DNA of 64,000 nucleotides from Gambelia wislizenii (GCA_030847615.1 JAUMIR010000001.1:289008187-289072186); one strand, 5' to 3'. Counted from the stretch's first letter, positions 21,800 through 32,886 are shown. A program made the numbers and translations. The notes: a model not told the origin generated them from the letters alone.

Positions 21800-21811
21800 G
21801 TCTCTAGGTAG

Positions 21812-22125
21812 TTACTGGCTGAAAATTTACCACAGCCACAGATGAAGTGAAATTTCCTCAAGCGGTGGCCTTAAACAAAGCACTGTTCTGGCTTCATCCC
21901 AGGCTAATCGCGCTGCCCTTCCTGGCAGTGATGATAGTGAATTTTGTGCATGGGAGACTTAATGGTAATTCAATAGGCTCATAACAAGCCCAGCCCCCTT
22001 CTGAAGTTCAGGCCTGGGCCCACCTCATAATAAATAACAACCAGACCTCCCTACCACTTCCTAAGCAACTTTATCTGTGTGAGGGGAGGAGGAGAAGGGG
22101 TGAGTGGAGACAAGAGATGCCTTGG
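21812..22125. other. No gene recognised
   Basis: Anonymous sequence between the Penelope-like copy and the next LINE fragment. No frame or repeat that I can support. Confidence 0.35.
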
Positions 22126-22129
22126 AGAT

Positions 22130-22539
22130 CTGTTCCTTAAGGCCTGGATGGAGAGACCCACATTTCAAAGTGCTGGTCATGACCTATAAAGCCCAGATTC
22201 TCTGAAAGACCACATCTCCCCATATGAATCTTCCCGAGTTCTAAGATCTATGGGGAAAGGCTTTCTCTCGGTCCTGCCACCACCACAAGCTCCATTGGTG
22301 AGGCCAGGAGACAGAGCCTTCTCAGTGGCTGATCCCACCATCTGGATGTCCCTTCTGTCGGAGGCTAGGCTAGCCCCCTCATGCATATCTTTCACTAGCA
22401 GGCATAGACGTTTTTGTTTAGGCAAGCTTTTAAATGATTTTATACTGTTTTCATGTGGTGATTTTTATTGTTTTTAAAATTTTATTGTGAAAGATTTTTA
22501 ATTAAGTGCCTTGGGGCCACTCTGGGAGAAAGGTGGAAT
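22130..22539 (+). mobile_element. L2/CR1-group LINE 3' end
   Basis: The plus-strand translation includes RPGDRAFSVADPTIW and EARLAPSCISF, the typical C-terminus of L2-like ORF2 (GDRAFSVAAP-LWN-LP), in the frame of 22250-22477. Then comes the 3' untranslated part with GCCTTGGGGCCACTCTGGGA and GAAAGGTGGAATGATAG. The RT is missing. Confidence 0.7.

Positions 22540-22575
<36 letters not shown>
22540..22575. repeat. (GATA)n microsatellite as LINE tail
   Basis: Nine GATA units start exactly at the end of the LINE (GGTGGAATGATAGATAG), so the microsatellite probably grew from the short tandem tail of the LINE. Confidence 0.9.
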
Positions 22576-24067
22576 CCTTGTATGGATTCATGGAACACAG
22601 TTTCTGGTGGTTCCTGGCCTAATTAATTTGCACTTTGGCCACGTCCTGTTTCCAGCATGGCTTTCTTTCTGTCTCTCCCCACTCCATCTCCCCCTCCACA
22701 GTGCCCCAATTTATTTGGCATCCAGCTTCCCCTAGGCTCAATTCTTCCCAGCTTTAAAATAGCTTTTCGGAAGATATATATATTTTTATGAATTTTCTAA
22801 GAAGCCTCAGAACATGTATTGATGATGATGTAAGCAAACTGATCCATACTACTTATTGTGAAGGATTCAGGGTTACTAAAATTATATAGGAAAAATACTT
22901 TGGACTAGTGATGTAAAATCCTGCATTATTCTTCCCTTGCCTGAAGGGGTGGGAAATGTTTATTTTTCTTCTTAATCTCTGTGGAAAGTGAGATATTTTC
23001 AACTGGGTTGCCACTCACAGAGAAGCCAAACCATACCTGACACATACTCAAAGAATGGGGGCTATAAAACAATCAGTTGTGTTTCCCCTCCCTAACTCTT
23101 CCTGCAATTAATTTTGTAAACCATAAAACTCTGTTTACAGTGTCTAACAAGATAGGGTGGCCTCTGCTGCCCCCCTCCCCACCTCCTGCAGTCAAGTGGA
23201 CTAATTCAAATGTCTTGACTGAGACTCACACAATTAAATTTGGGAATATCAAGTTATCTAGGTGATCGTACTATAACTGTGTATGCTTATGATCTGAACA
23301 ATGGGCAAGGTAAACAGCTGCCTCCAGAATCACTTACTGAGCATGTTTGAAGAGCAAAATAGAATGAAAAGGAGAAAGCAGATTAGCATGCCTTGCAATT
23401 TTCACATAACCTATTTAGCCCTCTACCATCTCTTTTGGTGGTGACTGTAGAGGGCCATAAAACACTCAGCTGCTTTCCCTCCTACAGGGTCTAAGAAGAG
23501 GGGAAGGCCTGTGCTTATGTTTAGACACAGTGGAGTAATTCAAATTGCCTGGACAGAGACTCTCACAATTTTAAAATGAATGGCTGAGGTACTGTTACTT
23601 ATATTACTTAAGCAATACAAATGTCCTGAACATCAGATTTCCCATTGAAGTGCCCGACCCATTATATATTTTGCAGATGAAGCATTTACAAATTTTCACA
23701 CTTAGGCAAGCAGCTGGCAAACTTATCAACTTATAGAGAGAAATGTAAATGCATTGAGCAATCAGACATCCCATATGGTTATGGGTGAACAGGTCCAAAT
23801 AATAATCACATTCATACTTTGGACACTCTGAAGGGTTTGATCAATGCTTCTGTTACATATCAAAATAACATTTAGATCCCATGAAGCCTTTTGAACTCAT
23901 CCTGTTTCATTTACTTGAATCATCTTTCATATTTTGTAGGAAATTAGTAACATCAGCCAAAAAAACCCCAAACCCCAACCCTATTTAGTGACATTAACTT
24001 TAAAATAGGCTAAATAGTTGTGTTTCACAAATCTCAATAGACAGAAAGATTTAATAACATTATAATA
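22576..24067. other. Anonymous sequence with an old local duplication
   Basis: No gene. Two diverged segments, about 23065-23245 and 23457-23570, share an order of matching blocks (ATAAAACA-TCAG-TG, TCTAA-AAGA, GTGGA-TAATTCAAAT, ACTC-CACAATT). This is reported as a finding. Confidence 0.5.
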
Positions 24068-24332
24068 CATTTGGACCCCTGTATCTGTGGAACCAATATC
24101 CACAGTTTCAGTTATCCATGGAACACAAAATAGGACACACATAACATAGAGCTGCACTGGAAAATGCTTAGCGAAGCATCATATCTAGGCATTTTCTAGG
24201 CCCTCCAATGCATCTCTGTGGTATGCTTTTACCAGAAGTCCTTTGTTTTAATAGAGTTCGCTGTTATCCATGGTTTCCGGTATCCACGGTAAGTCTTGGA
24301 ACCAAACCTCCATGGATATGGGGGTCCGACTA
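24068..24332. mobile_element. Tigger-type MITE (copy 3, variant)
   Basis: Its ends resemble the family (CATTTGGACCCCTGTATC; ATGGGGGTCCGACTATA). The body differs, with GTTATCCATGGTTTCCGGTA and GTCTTGGAACCAAACCTCC. TA precedes it. The copy at 28.4 kb is of the same variant. Confidence 0.55.
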
Positions 24333-24388
24333 TATTAGCTTCTTTCAGACTTTGCTACCTAATGTGGATTTGCTTCATAAATTCTGAT

Positions 24389-24626
24389 TACACTTAGTCA
24401 TAGAATCATTCGCTGGGGTTTGGTTCCAGGACACCCGCCCCATGAATACCCAAATCCATGAATACTCAAGTCCTATTATATGCAATGGCATAGCAAAATG
24501 GTGTCTCTTATATAAGATGGCAAAATCAAGGTTTGCTTTCTGGATTATTATTTTTTTAAGAATATTTTCAAGTCCTGAATACTTAAAACTGTGAATGCCA
24601 AATCCGTGAATGTGGGGGGACAACTG
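24389..24626. mobile_element. Tigger-type MITE (copy 4)
   Basis: GGGGTTTGGTTCCAGGACAC, CAAATCCATGAATACTCAAG, GGCAAAATCAAGGTTTGCTT and the end GGGGGGACAACTG followed by TA. Same family as 16.6, 19.8 and 62.8 kb. Confidence 0.75.
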
Positions 24627-25234
24627 TATATGAATTCAAACTGGGCCACAAAGATGTTTCAGCAGTTCTTCCACTTCTTAGTACTAAAAGGTCAGCCATT
24701 GTTTCCTTTCTTCACTTTCTCTTTCAATGACAGAAGTGAGAAAACACATCAAACAGTCAATCAAACTAGCAGCACAATCCTCTAGACCTGTCTCTTCAGA
24801 AATACAGCTTGTGAATATTCCTCTTTTTTTACTACCAGCTCCCAGAAAGCTCAGTCAGAGTGGCCTGTGGTCATGCTGTTTGGGGACCTGTGGGAATTGT
24901 AGCCCAAAAAGTAACATTTCCAAGCTTGGCTCAGAAGTAGGTCCTATTGAATTCAACAAGACTTACTCCTAAACAAATGTGCCTGGAATTGCAGTCCAAG
25001 TGAGTCAATGTGCTTCTTTCATTAAACCAAGCAGTTTTTCAAATGCAGGATTAAAGTCTTAAGGTTATACAGCTTTCTTCCTCATCTGAATAGTCAAGAA
25101 AAGAAACAGGCAGTGCTGAAGGAATATGTGCTTTGTGTTGTGCTCTCCTCCTGTTTCCTGATATTTTTTCAGGTCCTGTGTCCAGACAGGTGACTAGACA
25201 TTTTCATGGGCTATTTCTGGAAGGATTTCAGATT

Positions 25235-25286
25235 ACCATAAAAAACATAAGTGGACCAGTACCATAAAAAACATAACTGGATTTTG
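25235..25286. repeat. 26-bp tandem duplication
   Basis: ACCATAAAAAACATAAGTGG begins at 25235 and recurs at 25261 with one change (AAGTGG to AACTGG). Confidence 0.8.
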
Positions 25287-25449
25287 GATTACCTGATCCA
25301 AAGTTATGTGATTTTCCACTCAAGTAATGGAAGTTTTCCTTCTCCTGGCCACTGCAGCCCCCTGGAAGCATTCCCAAACAGGTTCCAGAGGATTTACTAA
25401 CCCTTCAGAGCAGATTTTGGGAGGAGAATACATGGGAGGCTGCAGTGTG

Positions 25450-25600
25450 TTTGTCCATGTGCCTTCAATTCACGTGTCAGCTTATGGCAACCGCCTGAAT
25501 TTCATAGGGTTTTCTTAGGCAAGGAATCCTCAGAGGTGGCTTTGCCAGTTCTTTCTCCTGAAATGCAGCCTACAGCAGAGGAGAGATGAAATCTGATCCA
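25450..25600 (-). mobile_element. Squamate SINE, reverse copy
   Basis: GTGCCTTCAATTCACGTGTC, CTTATGGCAACC, CATAGGGTTTTCTTAGGCAA and GAGGTGGCTTTGCCAGT are the reverse complement of the SINE 3' half (sense: AAAACCCTATG...CCATAAG). Confidence 0.7.
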
Positions 25601-25848
25601 CCACTGGTGTCTGCTCTGCAGGCAGAGGACACTTGGATCCATCCCCAAAGTCCATCAGTCTGCTTTTGATAGGAGGTCAGCTAGGTGCCTCTGAAACTAA
25701 CAAGTATGGTGTACCTGCAGTCTCCATAGCCTGGATCCAATTGCTACTCTGAGCTACGGTAGACACATGTAATCAATTGTTTGACATAAAGCCAATAGTG
25801 GTATAGAGCCCATTGACTCATTGGGTCTATTCTAGATGGAATTGGCAT

Positions 25849-26196
25849 ACCCTCCAACATTTAACAAATGAAAACCAGGACACACGTGGCCAGCCAACAT
25901 CAGAGTGTGGTCAAGATGGCAAAAGTTATTAACAAGGAAAAACAAACCAGCTAAGACAGCCTACAGCAGTTTACTTTTGCCTGAGTCTCCTGGGAAGGGG
26001 AAGATTCCACCGGCTCCTCTCCCCACCTGTAGAATTAACAGAGTGCAACTGCTCTCACACTTTGAAACCAATATGCAGCAATTGAAATAAACTTAGCACA
26101 GAGACAGAAAATGGGAGGATGAGAGAGAAACTGAGATATTTTAAAAGCAGAAGATTAATCAGGACTGTCCCTACCAAACTGGGACAGTTGGTAGGT
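25849..26196. mobile_element. Non-autonomous DNA element (CCCTCCAAC termini), copy 2
   Basis: Starts ACCCTCCAACATTTAAC, ends GGACAGTTGGTAGGT. Homologous to 14.09-14.56 kb along its whole length, with a central deletion relative to that copy. Confidence 0.6.
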
Positions 26197-27089
26197 GTGG
26201 ACTAGGAACTGAATTGAGACCCCTGTATTTGTCCTTAGTCTAGAGATATGCTACAACAAAGGAACATGCACATACATACAAACAGGTATTTACCTTGTGA
26301 ATAGCAGGCTTGTTTTTTTCAGACAACCTGACCTCAAAGTGGTGGTGAGAGTAGGGTGGTGTGGAGCAGCCGAACTGCACCAGGTGAAAACATCAGGGTG
26401 ACACCACCCTCAGTGATGCCATAGCCTCAAAGAGTTGTAGTTTCAGTCTTTTCAACTGTGTTGTGGTTTCAGTCTTTTGCTTTTCATCTTCCCAAATCCA
26501 TAATGTTAATCTAGTAATGCTTGGGTGGAAGATTTTTTTTCTTGAAGCAACATATAAATAGAGAGATAGTGGATAGCGATATAGAAATAGATATCTATCT
26601 ATCTATATATAGATATTTTCCAGACACTTATAGAAAGGATTTGGCGTTTCACCACTTTTCATGTTGATCATGACCAGGGCCATCTCGTTAATTATTGAAA
26701 TAAGTCAGCAAATATGGTCCCTTGGGATTTCTTCACCCCAGGGTTTTGCTCAATGGCAAGTCAGGCTATTGTTACCTAGCTTTAGCTTTGGCTCTGCCTT
26801 AACTACACTTGTTACTAAAATTAGAAGGTGGTCAGGAGGGGGAAGAGAATTGCACTACTACAACAATTCTGTTACTTTAGGAACTGACACCCCCCCCCCA
26901 AATGTTTTGTTGGAGATGCAGAAATCCCATCATGCCTTTGCCCCCATTACAATTCTCCCCCTTACAATGGCATGTCTGCAGTGATTGCCATGAGATCAGT
27001 TCATAATTGATTCAATGACTTCATGGAAGGGAAAGGTCCTGAGCACTGGCCCTCGCCCACTATGGGGAATAAACTTACACTTAGGAGTT
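26197..27089. other. No gene; short AT microsatellite
   Basis: 26545-26612 holds TATC/GATA-type simple sequence with a palindromic centre. The plus frame at 26661-26984 has no family motif and I do not accept it as a gene. Confidence 0.4.
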
Positions 27090-28195
27090 GTTTCTCTTCA
27101 TTGACGCCCCCTTGTTGTGGGAGAGAGGCTTGCGTACCCTAATGATGTTTTGAGCTATGCTGGCGGTGGCATAATAGCCACCGGTAGGGTCTTCCATGCC
27201 AGACAGGTCAAAATCGAAGGGTCTGACAAAGAGCGTCAAAGGGCAGGATGGGCTCTCTAGCCTTATGGCAAGCATCCTAGGAGAAAGAAAACTCTAATCC
27301 CAAACCCGGGCAGATGGTGCTTGTCCAACCCTGTAAGGTCAACCATCTAAGAGAAGGAAACTCTAATCAAACCTATTACCTGAGGACTTCGCTGCTAACC
27401 GTCCATGCTTGTAAGGCCCAGCAGATGAACCTTTAGTTTAAAGGGTGAGGCCAGTTCTGTGCATGCTGCGCTCCACCAAAAAAATCCATTGCACAGGCTC
27501 GAAGGACAAATCCAATTCCGAAAAAGCCCTGTAGTGATAGGTGAGGGATGAAACTGCAGGTGTAAAGATGCACTGGAAGCCGCAGACCCAACCCTGCATG
27601 CAGGTGGTTCAGGACTTTGGTTGCTTGAGGCTGACCCGGGAGATGACAGTCTTGTTTGGAAATATGCACTGGACTGACTATGTGACGAATGTTGCTGTCC
27701 TTGAGCAAGCAGGGATCATCAGCATTGAGGCCATGATATTGAGAACACAGTTGTGCTGGGCAGGGCATGTTTCTAGGATGGAGGACCATTGCCTCCCAAA
27801 AATAGTACTCTATGGTGAACTCGCCACGGGTCAGCATAAAAGGGGCGCTCCTTAAAAGCCATACAAGGACTCCCTGAAACAACATCTTAGGCTCGGCCAA
27901 ATTGATCACCAATAATGGTCCGCCCTGGCCTCACATCGGGAGGCATGGAGACGCACTATTCACAATGCTGCAGCCTTATTTGAGAACTCACGCTGAACAA
28001 GTCTTGAAGAGAAACGACAACGCAGAAAGAATCACAACCCGGAAATATCACGCAAGGAGACCTTCTGCTTTGCTTTCTGCAACCAGACTTGTTTATCTTG
28101 GATTGGCCTTTTTAGTCATCAGCGCACTAGCAGAAAGTGTGGGATGAGTCCTTCCTGAATCTTCATTTGTGAAGAAAAGCCAGAGAGAGGGGTTT
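27090..28195 (+). mobile_element. Non-LTR retrotransposon with internal deletion
   Basis: The left 380 bp look like the element's 5' untranslated region (CGTCAAAGGGCAGGATGGGC, GGTGAGGCCAGTTCTGTGC). The sequence then jumps near 27475-27540 to the C-terminal part of ORF2. The region between, which should code for endonuclease and RT, is gone. The 3' part is about 90 percent identical by eye to 37.95-38.33 kb. It ends AAAAGCCAGAGAGAGG. I think it is RTE-like, but am unsure of the clade. Confidence 0.65.
27541..28150 (+). pseudogene. ORF2 C-terminal remnant of the non-LTR element
   Basis: It contains QLCWAGHVSRMEDHCLPKIV and YGELATGQHKRGAP, the (R/W)-GHV-RM...LPK motif near the end of many vertebrate LINE ORF2 proteins. 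Past a stop codon (27853-27855) other frames continue with the KDSLKQHL and EAWRRTIHNAA stretches and end in a finger-like C...C...H segment. Several frame changes and stops make it non-functional. Confidence 0.7.
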
Positions 28196-28379
28196 TTGCT
28201 TTTTCTGGAAGGGCTCTTGCGACAGGCAAAAATTCAATAAGCAACTTTTACAAGCATGATGTGATGGGGAACAATTTCATTTGCTGAATGACTGCCTTTT
28301 TCACAATCATTGAACGCACCAGGATGGTGAGGCTAAAACTGATTCCCCCCCCTCACTTTCTGCTCTCATACAAGTACTA

Positions 28380-28604
28380 CGGTGGGTCCTCATTATCTGT
28401 GAGCACTGTATCCATGGATTAAGCAACTGCAGATTGTCACATCCCATACCTAAAATGGTGGCAATATGCACATGGATACACTTAAGCATTCATGCACACA
28501 TCAACATGACTCAATTCTATGGGACTCAGCCATCTGTGGTTTTTGCTATCCATGGGGGGGGGGGTCTGGAACCAAACTTCCATGGATGGATATGGAGGGC
28601 CACT
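28380..28604. mobile_element. Tigger-type MITE (copy 5, variant)
   Basis: TA then CGGTGGGTCCTCATTATCTG at the left; TCTGGAACCAAACTTCCATG and GAGGGCCACTATA at the right. It carries a 12-G run inside. Same variant as the copy at 24.07 kb. Confidence 0.6.
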
Positions 28605-29514
28605 ATATTAACATATTTACTGAGCCTATAACAGGCCATTTCCTCATGTATTTGGCTGGGGGATGGGGAAAGGGTAGTTTGGAAAGTCTGAAGGGCCTTG
28701 AAAACAGGGCCTCACCTTGGCTATGACTGCCTGACAGCCAAGCTGAAATATCTTGAAAGAAGTTTTTTTTTTTAAAGAAAATTTCTGAGAATTTTCCATC
28801 CATTCAATCACCTGTGACTCAAGTGTATTGTCTTTACGTTTGCATGTTGGCTGCTGAAGGTCACTGTGACTAGGGATGAAATTGTGGCAGGAAGATTAGC
28901 ATACAAGTGCATTAGTGCATTTGTTTGGATATTTTTGAAAGAAGTGGGGTTTAGGGTATCTCAAGCAGATTTGAGAAGGATTATTTAGATGAGGGTAGGA
29001 GGAAATCCCATAGTCTGAAAATTGATTTATGACGTAACACTTTTTTGTATCAGTTTGGAAGCATGCAAGGCACTGTAACAAAATGTAATCAATATTTAAA
29101 CCCAACTTCTAAGACAGCAGTCTAGTTATGGGCACTGTATGCTGTGGACATAGCTAACACTGAGGCTTTAGGAAGTTTCACTTGAAAATACCTTCCTCTG
29201 TGTTCATTGGGGGCCCTGTAGGTATGCACAGGACAGCAATCTGAATCAATTATATGGAGACGGTGATGTAACAAAAAATCCTGGGTTTCACTGATTTGGT
29301 AATGTACTGGATGCAGATTAAGAAAACAAAAACCGAATTGGTTTTTTTTTAAAGCGTCAAATGGCTTTGATGATGATGCATTAAAAAAGGCTTGCCCATA
29401 AGGGGAGGTGGACCAACTTTCCCACCATGGTATAAGCTCTAAATTTGGATGTACCGGTGCTTATCATAATGTTCCCCATGCCACTCCCCCAATAAGGTTC
29501 CAGAAAAACATGAA
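28605..29514. other. No gene recognised
   Basis: Anonymous sequence. The minus frame 28896-29105 and others show no domain. Confidence 0.4.
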
Positions 29515-30690
29515 GGGTGCCGTTTACACGATGAAAATGTCCCGGGAAGAATTCATGTCGATCCCTGGCAGTTTACACGCACATCGGGTCGGGTACGTGA
29601 TTTTCGGAAGGAGGGCCACCTTTTATCCCTCAACCTGCGGGACTTCTAGTCCCGTGGTTTGTGCTGGTTTTTAAAAAAGTCACTGGAGGATTCGAAAAAT
29701 CAGAAATGTAAACAGCCTGGGACAAAATATCTCGGTACTAGGGGATGACCAGAAATCGTGACTGGAGGCGGGCTTAGAGATCAGCGACCAGAAAAGGAGG
29801 GGTCAGTCACCCGTTCAACAGATCCAGCCTCACCAGCTGAAAACAAAGGCATCCCTTCCAGCTGCACATAGGTTGGTGTGTGTGTGCGTGCGCGCACGTG
29901 CGCGTGTACTCAGTCACCTTTTTAAATGGATTTCTACTCTGCAAACCCTTCAGCTTTAACCTCTTCCTCAACTGCATGTTACAAAGAGATCGTGGTGGGC
30001 AGAGGGTCGCCCATTCATCCCCTGCCTTGATCACCTCCCTGGGTCTGAACAGGCACAGTAAAATATTCCAGCCTCTGAGCGAATGAACACCCTTTAATTC
30101 CCCCTCTCTGTGTCTGTGTCTTTCAAAATGCCTGTCTGTCGCTGGCTTGAAATCATTCAATCAGCAAGTTCACTCTGCTGCTAAAACTCTGCTGTAAGGG
30201 TTAACATTTTAAAGAGGCAAGGGGAAACCCAACCCCCCCTCACTCAGCTTGATCTCCCTGCATCTGAGCAAAAGATCTCAGTCTGGGTCTTTCAAAATGC
30301 CTTCTGCCTCCGCTTAAAGGGTTAACATTTTTAAGAGACAGGATAAACACAAGCCCCTCTCCCGCCCCCCAGCCAGCCAATAGCATCACTCGTGGCGTGG
30401 AACTCTAAAGGAAGTGTGTCACCGAGGTTGTGAAAACATGAGTAATCGCATCCTTGATTGACAGCCAAAAAAAAAAAAAAAATCCCGGTAAGCTAAACAT
30501 GTGTAAACAGCAAAAGCACGGGATATAACAGTGCGGGACCAATAAAGACTTTTGTCGTGTAAATATCAATCACGGGATCTTCCAGGATTTCCTAAAGAGT
30601 GACAAAAATCGTATAAACAGCAAGGGACGGATACGGGATCAGGAAGTCACGGTAAGCCCCGCGACAATTTTTGTCGTGTAACTGGCACCC
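29515..30690. mobile_element. CpG-rich element with terminal inverted repeats
   Basis: Left end GGGTGCCGTTTACACGATGA and right end, reversed, GGGTGCCAGTTACACGACAA match over about 28 bp with a few differences. The motif G(T)TTACACG or its reverse recurs near both ends (29523, 29573, 29708, 30500, 30557, 30611, 30675), as in transposase-binding subterminal repeats. The interior has many CpGs, a GTGCGCGC run (29878-29905) and an imperfect direct repeat around GGGTTAACATTTT (30198 and 30320). No transposase frame is present, so it is non-autonomous. I could not find a clear target duplication. Confidence 0.6.
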
Positions 30691-31095
30691 AGGTGTATTC
30701 AGCCATAACAATAAACAGTTCTAACAATTTTCATCTTGGATAACAGGTCTTTTTAAAGCAAATGGGTCTTAGTTGCCCATTTAAGACCAAAATATATTTC
30801 ATTACAGCAGGGATAGCTTTCAAGAATATCCTGTTGAAAAGTGAACAGAATAGAACGAGGAGCGGGGGCTACTAGTACAAGAAGCCATTGTGTGCCTGAG
30901 TTATGTAGTTGCCCTTTTCTTCAAACCCACACTTCATGTGCCTTGACAACTCAGTTGGATTGCAAAGAGCAGATACCTCCATAGAAATCACATGCCACAC
31001 CTTCATCATTTGTAAGTATCATCCGTATGTTAGTCAGGCAAGAAGCCATATGTTGTGCGAGGCAGACAGGTAAGGCATTGTGTGGAGCTGAACTG
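30691..31095. other. No gene recognised
   Basis: Anonymous sequence between the inverted-repeat element and a SINE. Confidence 0.35.
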
Positions 31096-31097
31096 AT

Positions 31098-31313
31098 ATG
31101 GTAGGAATATAGGCAGCTCTCCTGTTCTGAGTCAGACTCTTTCATTTGCCTTGCCCTGTGTTGTGGCTATTGACTGGGCCTGGGCCTCCAGGGTTGCCAG
31201 GGAGGAATCTATCCCAGTCTTACCTGGAGACACTGGGGACTAAACCTGGGACCTTTGCATGCAAAGTGGGTGTGCATTCACTGAGCTAAGACCTTTTCCC
31301 CAAATAAGGGTGC
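31098..31313 (-). mobile_element. tRNA-Ala-derived SINE, nearly full length
   Basis: Reversed, the head reads TTAGCTCAGTGAATGCACAC, CTTTGCATGCAAAGGTCCC and AGGTTTAGTCCCCAGTGTC: the A box, an anticodon-loop-like TTTGCATG and the B box of a tRNA-Ala(UGC)-like sequence. The body follows on the left (plus strand: GGAATATAGGCAGCTCTCC, TGAGTCAGACTC). It is a relic; the tRNA fold is too diverged to function. Confidence 0.65.
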
Positions 31314-31410
31314 ATTACAAAGAATCAACAGGTGTATGAAGTACCATTATCCGCAGCACCATTATTCCAAAGCAATTCTGATCAACTCCAGTAAGACAAT
31401 TCAATGCATA

Positions 31411-31632
31411 GGGAGCCCTGGTGATGCAGTGGTTAAATGCCAGTACTGTAAGCCACAAGTTTATGAGTTAGATCCCAGAGGGTTCCAAGGTTGACTCAGC
31501 CTTCCATCCTTCCATAGGTCGGTAAAATGAGTACCCAGCTTGTTGGGGGCAATTAGCTAAAAAAAATGTAAACTGCTTAGGGAGTGCTTCAGCACTGGTA
31601 AGCAGTATATAAATATCAGTGCTATTGCTATA
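31411..31632 (+). mobile_element. Sauria-type SINE, full length
   Basis: Head GGGAGCCCTGGTGATGCAGT with a tRNA-like A box; middle AGGTTGACTCAGCCTTCCAT, GTCGGTAAAATGAGTACCCA and TTGTTGGGGGCAATTAGCT; 3' end AAACTGCTTAGGGAGTGC, AGTATATAAATATCAGTGCT, ATTGCTAT. This order is that of the squamate Sauria SINE, whose tail matches BovB LINE ends. A BovB remnant is in this window at 17.7-19.8 kb. Confidence 0.85.
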
Positions 31633-32760
31633 CCGACCTGGGAGTAAATTCTGATTGATACAACAGGGTGTACTTCCCAATAAGGATGGACAGGATTGTT
31701 CTGCAAGTAGGCTAGGAAAGAAAACTTAAAACTCAGCTTCCCTTGTAGTGCCCAGAGCTGTGTCAGACAGTCAGCTGCTGCTAAACAAGCACTAAACCCT
31801 CTGCATCAAGCACCCTTAGAAGTCCAGAAGTGTGGAGTTCTGGTACCACTGAGCTAAACTGCATGGAAAAACTGCAGCCAACCACCAGTCTATACTGTAA
31901 GCAGCTTGTAAGTGTGCTTATTTAATATATGTGCCAATTGGGATCCAAAGAGTTATAAAACTGTTTTGGAGATATAGGAGGGAGGAGCACACTGAAAGCA
32001 GCTACTTAGTGTGATCTAGATGGTAGGAAAGTGGAAGTTTTGGGAAGCAATTGTAGTAAAAAGGAATTTGGGAAAAAACAAACCTGACACATTCTTCCTC
32101 CCCTCCATTAGACTGTTCTTTCTTTACATTCCTCCCCACATGCTTTCTTGGCAAGACTGATGTCACCCATTTCTATGTGCCCTACAAACTCAACCATCCT
32201 GAAGATCCTTGGCCACTCTTGTCACCTGCTGTTCTTGCAACTTGGTGATATTATTCTGTAGAGCTGCCTGTGAGCACTTTTTGTTCGAAAAACCAGCTTC
32301 TTCGGCACAGGGGGAATGCATTCTTCTGAGTGTTTCATTCACTCCAGCTCTTTCTTCTTTGTCACATCTGCCCACACGCATGCAATGCTTTAGAGCATGT
32401 GTATGCAAGTAGAACAAAGCAAGTGGGTTTGCTCAGTCTTGTTTGCTGTGAAGTCTATTTATATCTCAGACTGTCTCTCCTCACTTCTCACCCTACCCTC
32501 CACTTTCTTTTCCCACTCCTCCCCAACTATTCCCCTGTGAGAAATCCAGCCTGTTTAAAAAAAGAGTGTGTAATGCAGCAGTCTTAATGAAGGTTATCTC
32601 TTGGTTGAGTTGCTGAGCTCAGAGGGCTCCCTTTGCTGGAATTTGTTTGCAAGCCAGATTTAACCCTGCTGCTTAAAGGATGCTGTTGATGAGCTGTATT
32701 GTTAGCCTGATAACATGCAGCAGAAACTAGAGGACAACAGCCTGTAACGAAGAATTGAAA
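31633..32760. other. No gene recognised
   Basis: The overlapping frames at 32190-32587 lie on both strands and show no domain. Nothing else supportable. Confidence 0.4.
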
Positions 32761-32766
32761 AAGAAT

Positions 32767-32886
32767 TATTTTGCTGTAGATCCACTTTCTTTCCTGAGTG
32801 GCAGGGGGTTGCACTGGATGGCCCTCTATTTTGCTGTAGATCCACTTTCTTTCCTGCGTGGCAGAGGGTTGCACTGGATGGCCCTC
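32767..32886 (+). repeat. 60-bp tandem duplication across a CR1 tail
   Basis: TATTTTGCTGTAGATCCACT starts at 32767 and again at 32827. The two 60-bp units differ at only a few sites. Each contains CTTTCCTG-GTGGCAG-GGGTTG and ends CACTGGATGGCCCTC, part of the CR1 end. Confidence 0.9.

Noticed and set aside
31195..31313. tRNA-Ala gene on the minus strand
   Set aside because: The A-box, anticodon-like loop and B-box are recognisable but stems are mismatched, and it continues into a SINE body.
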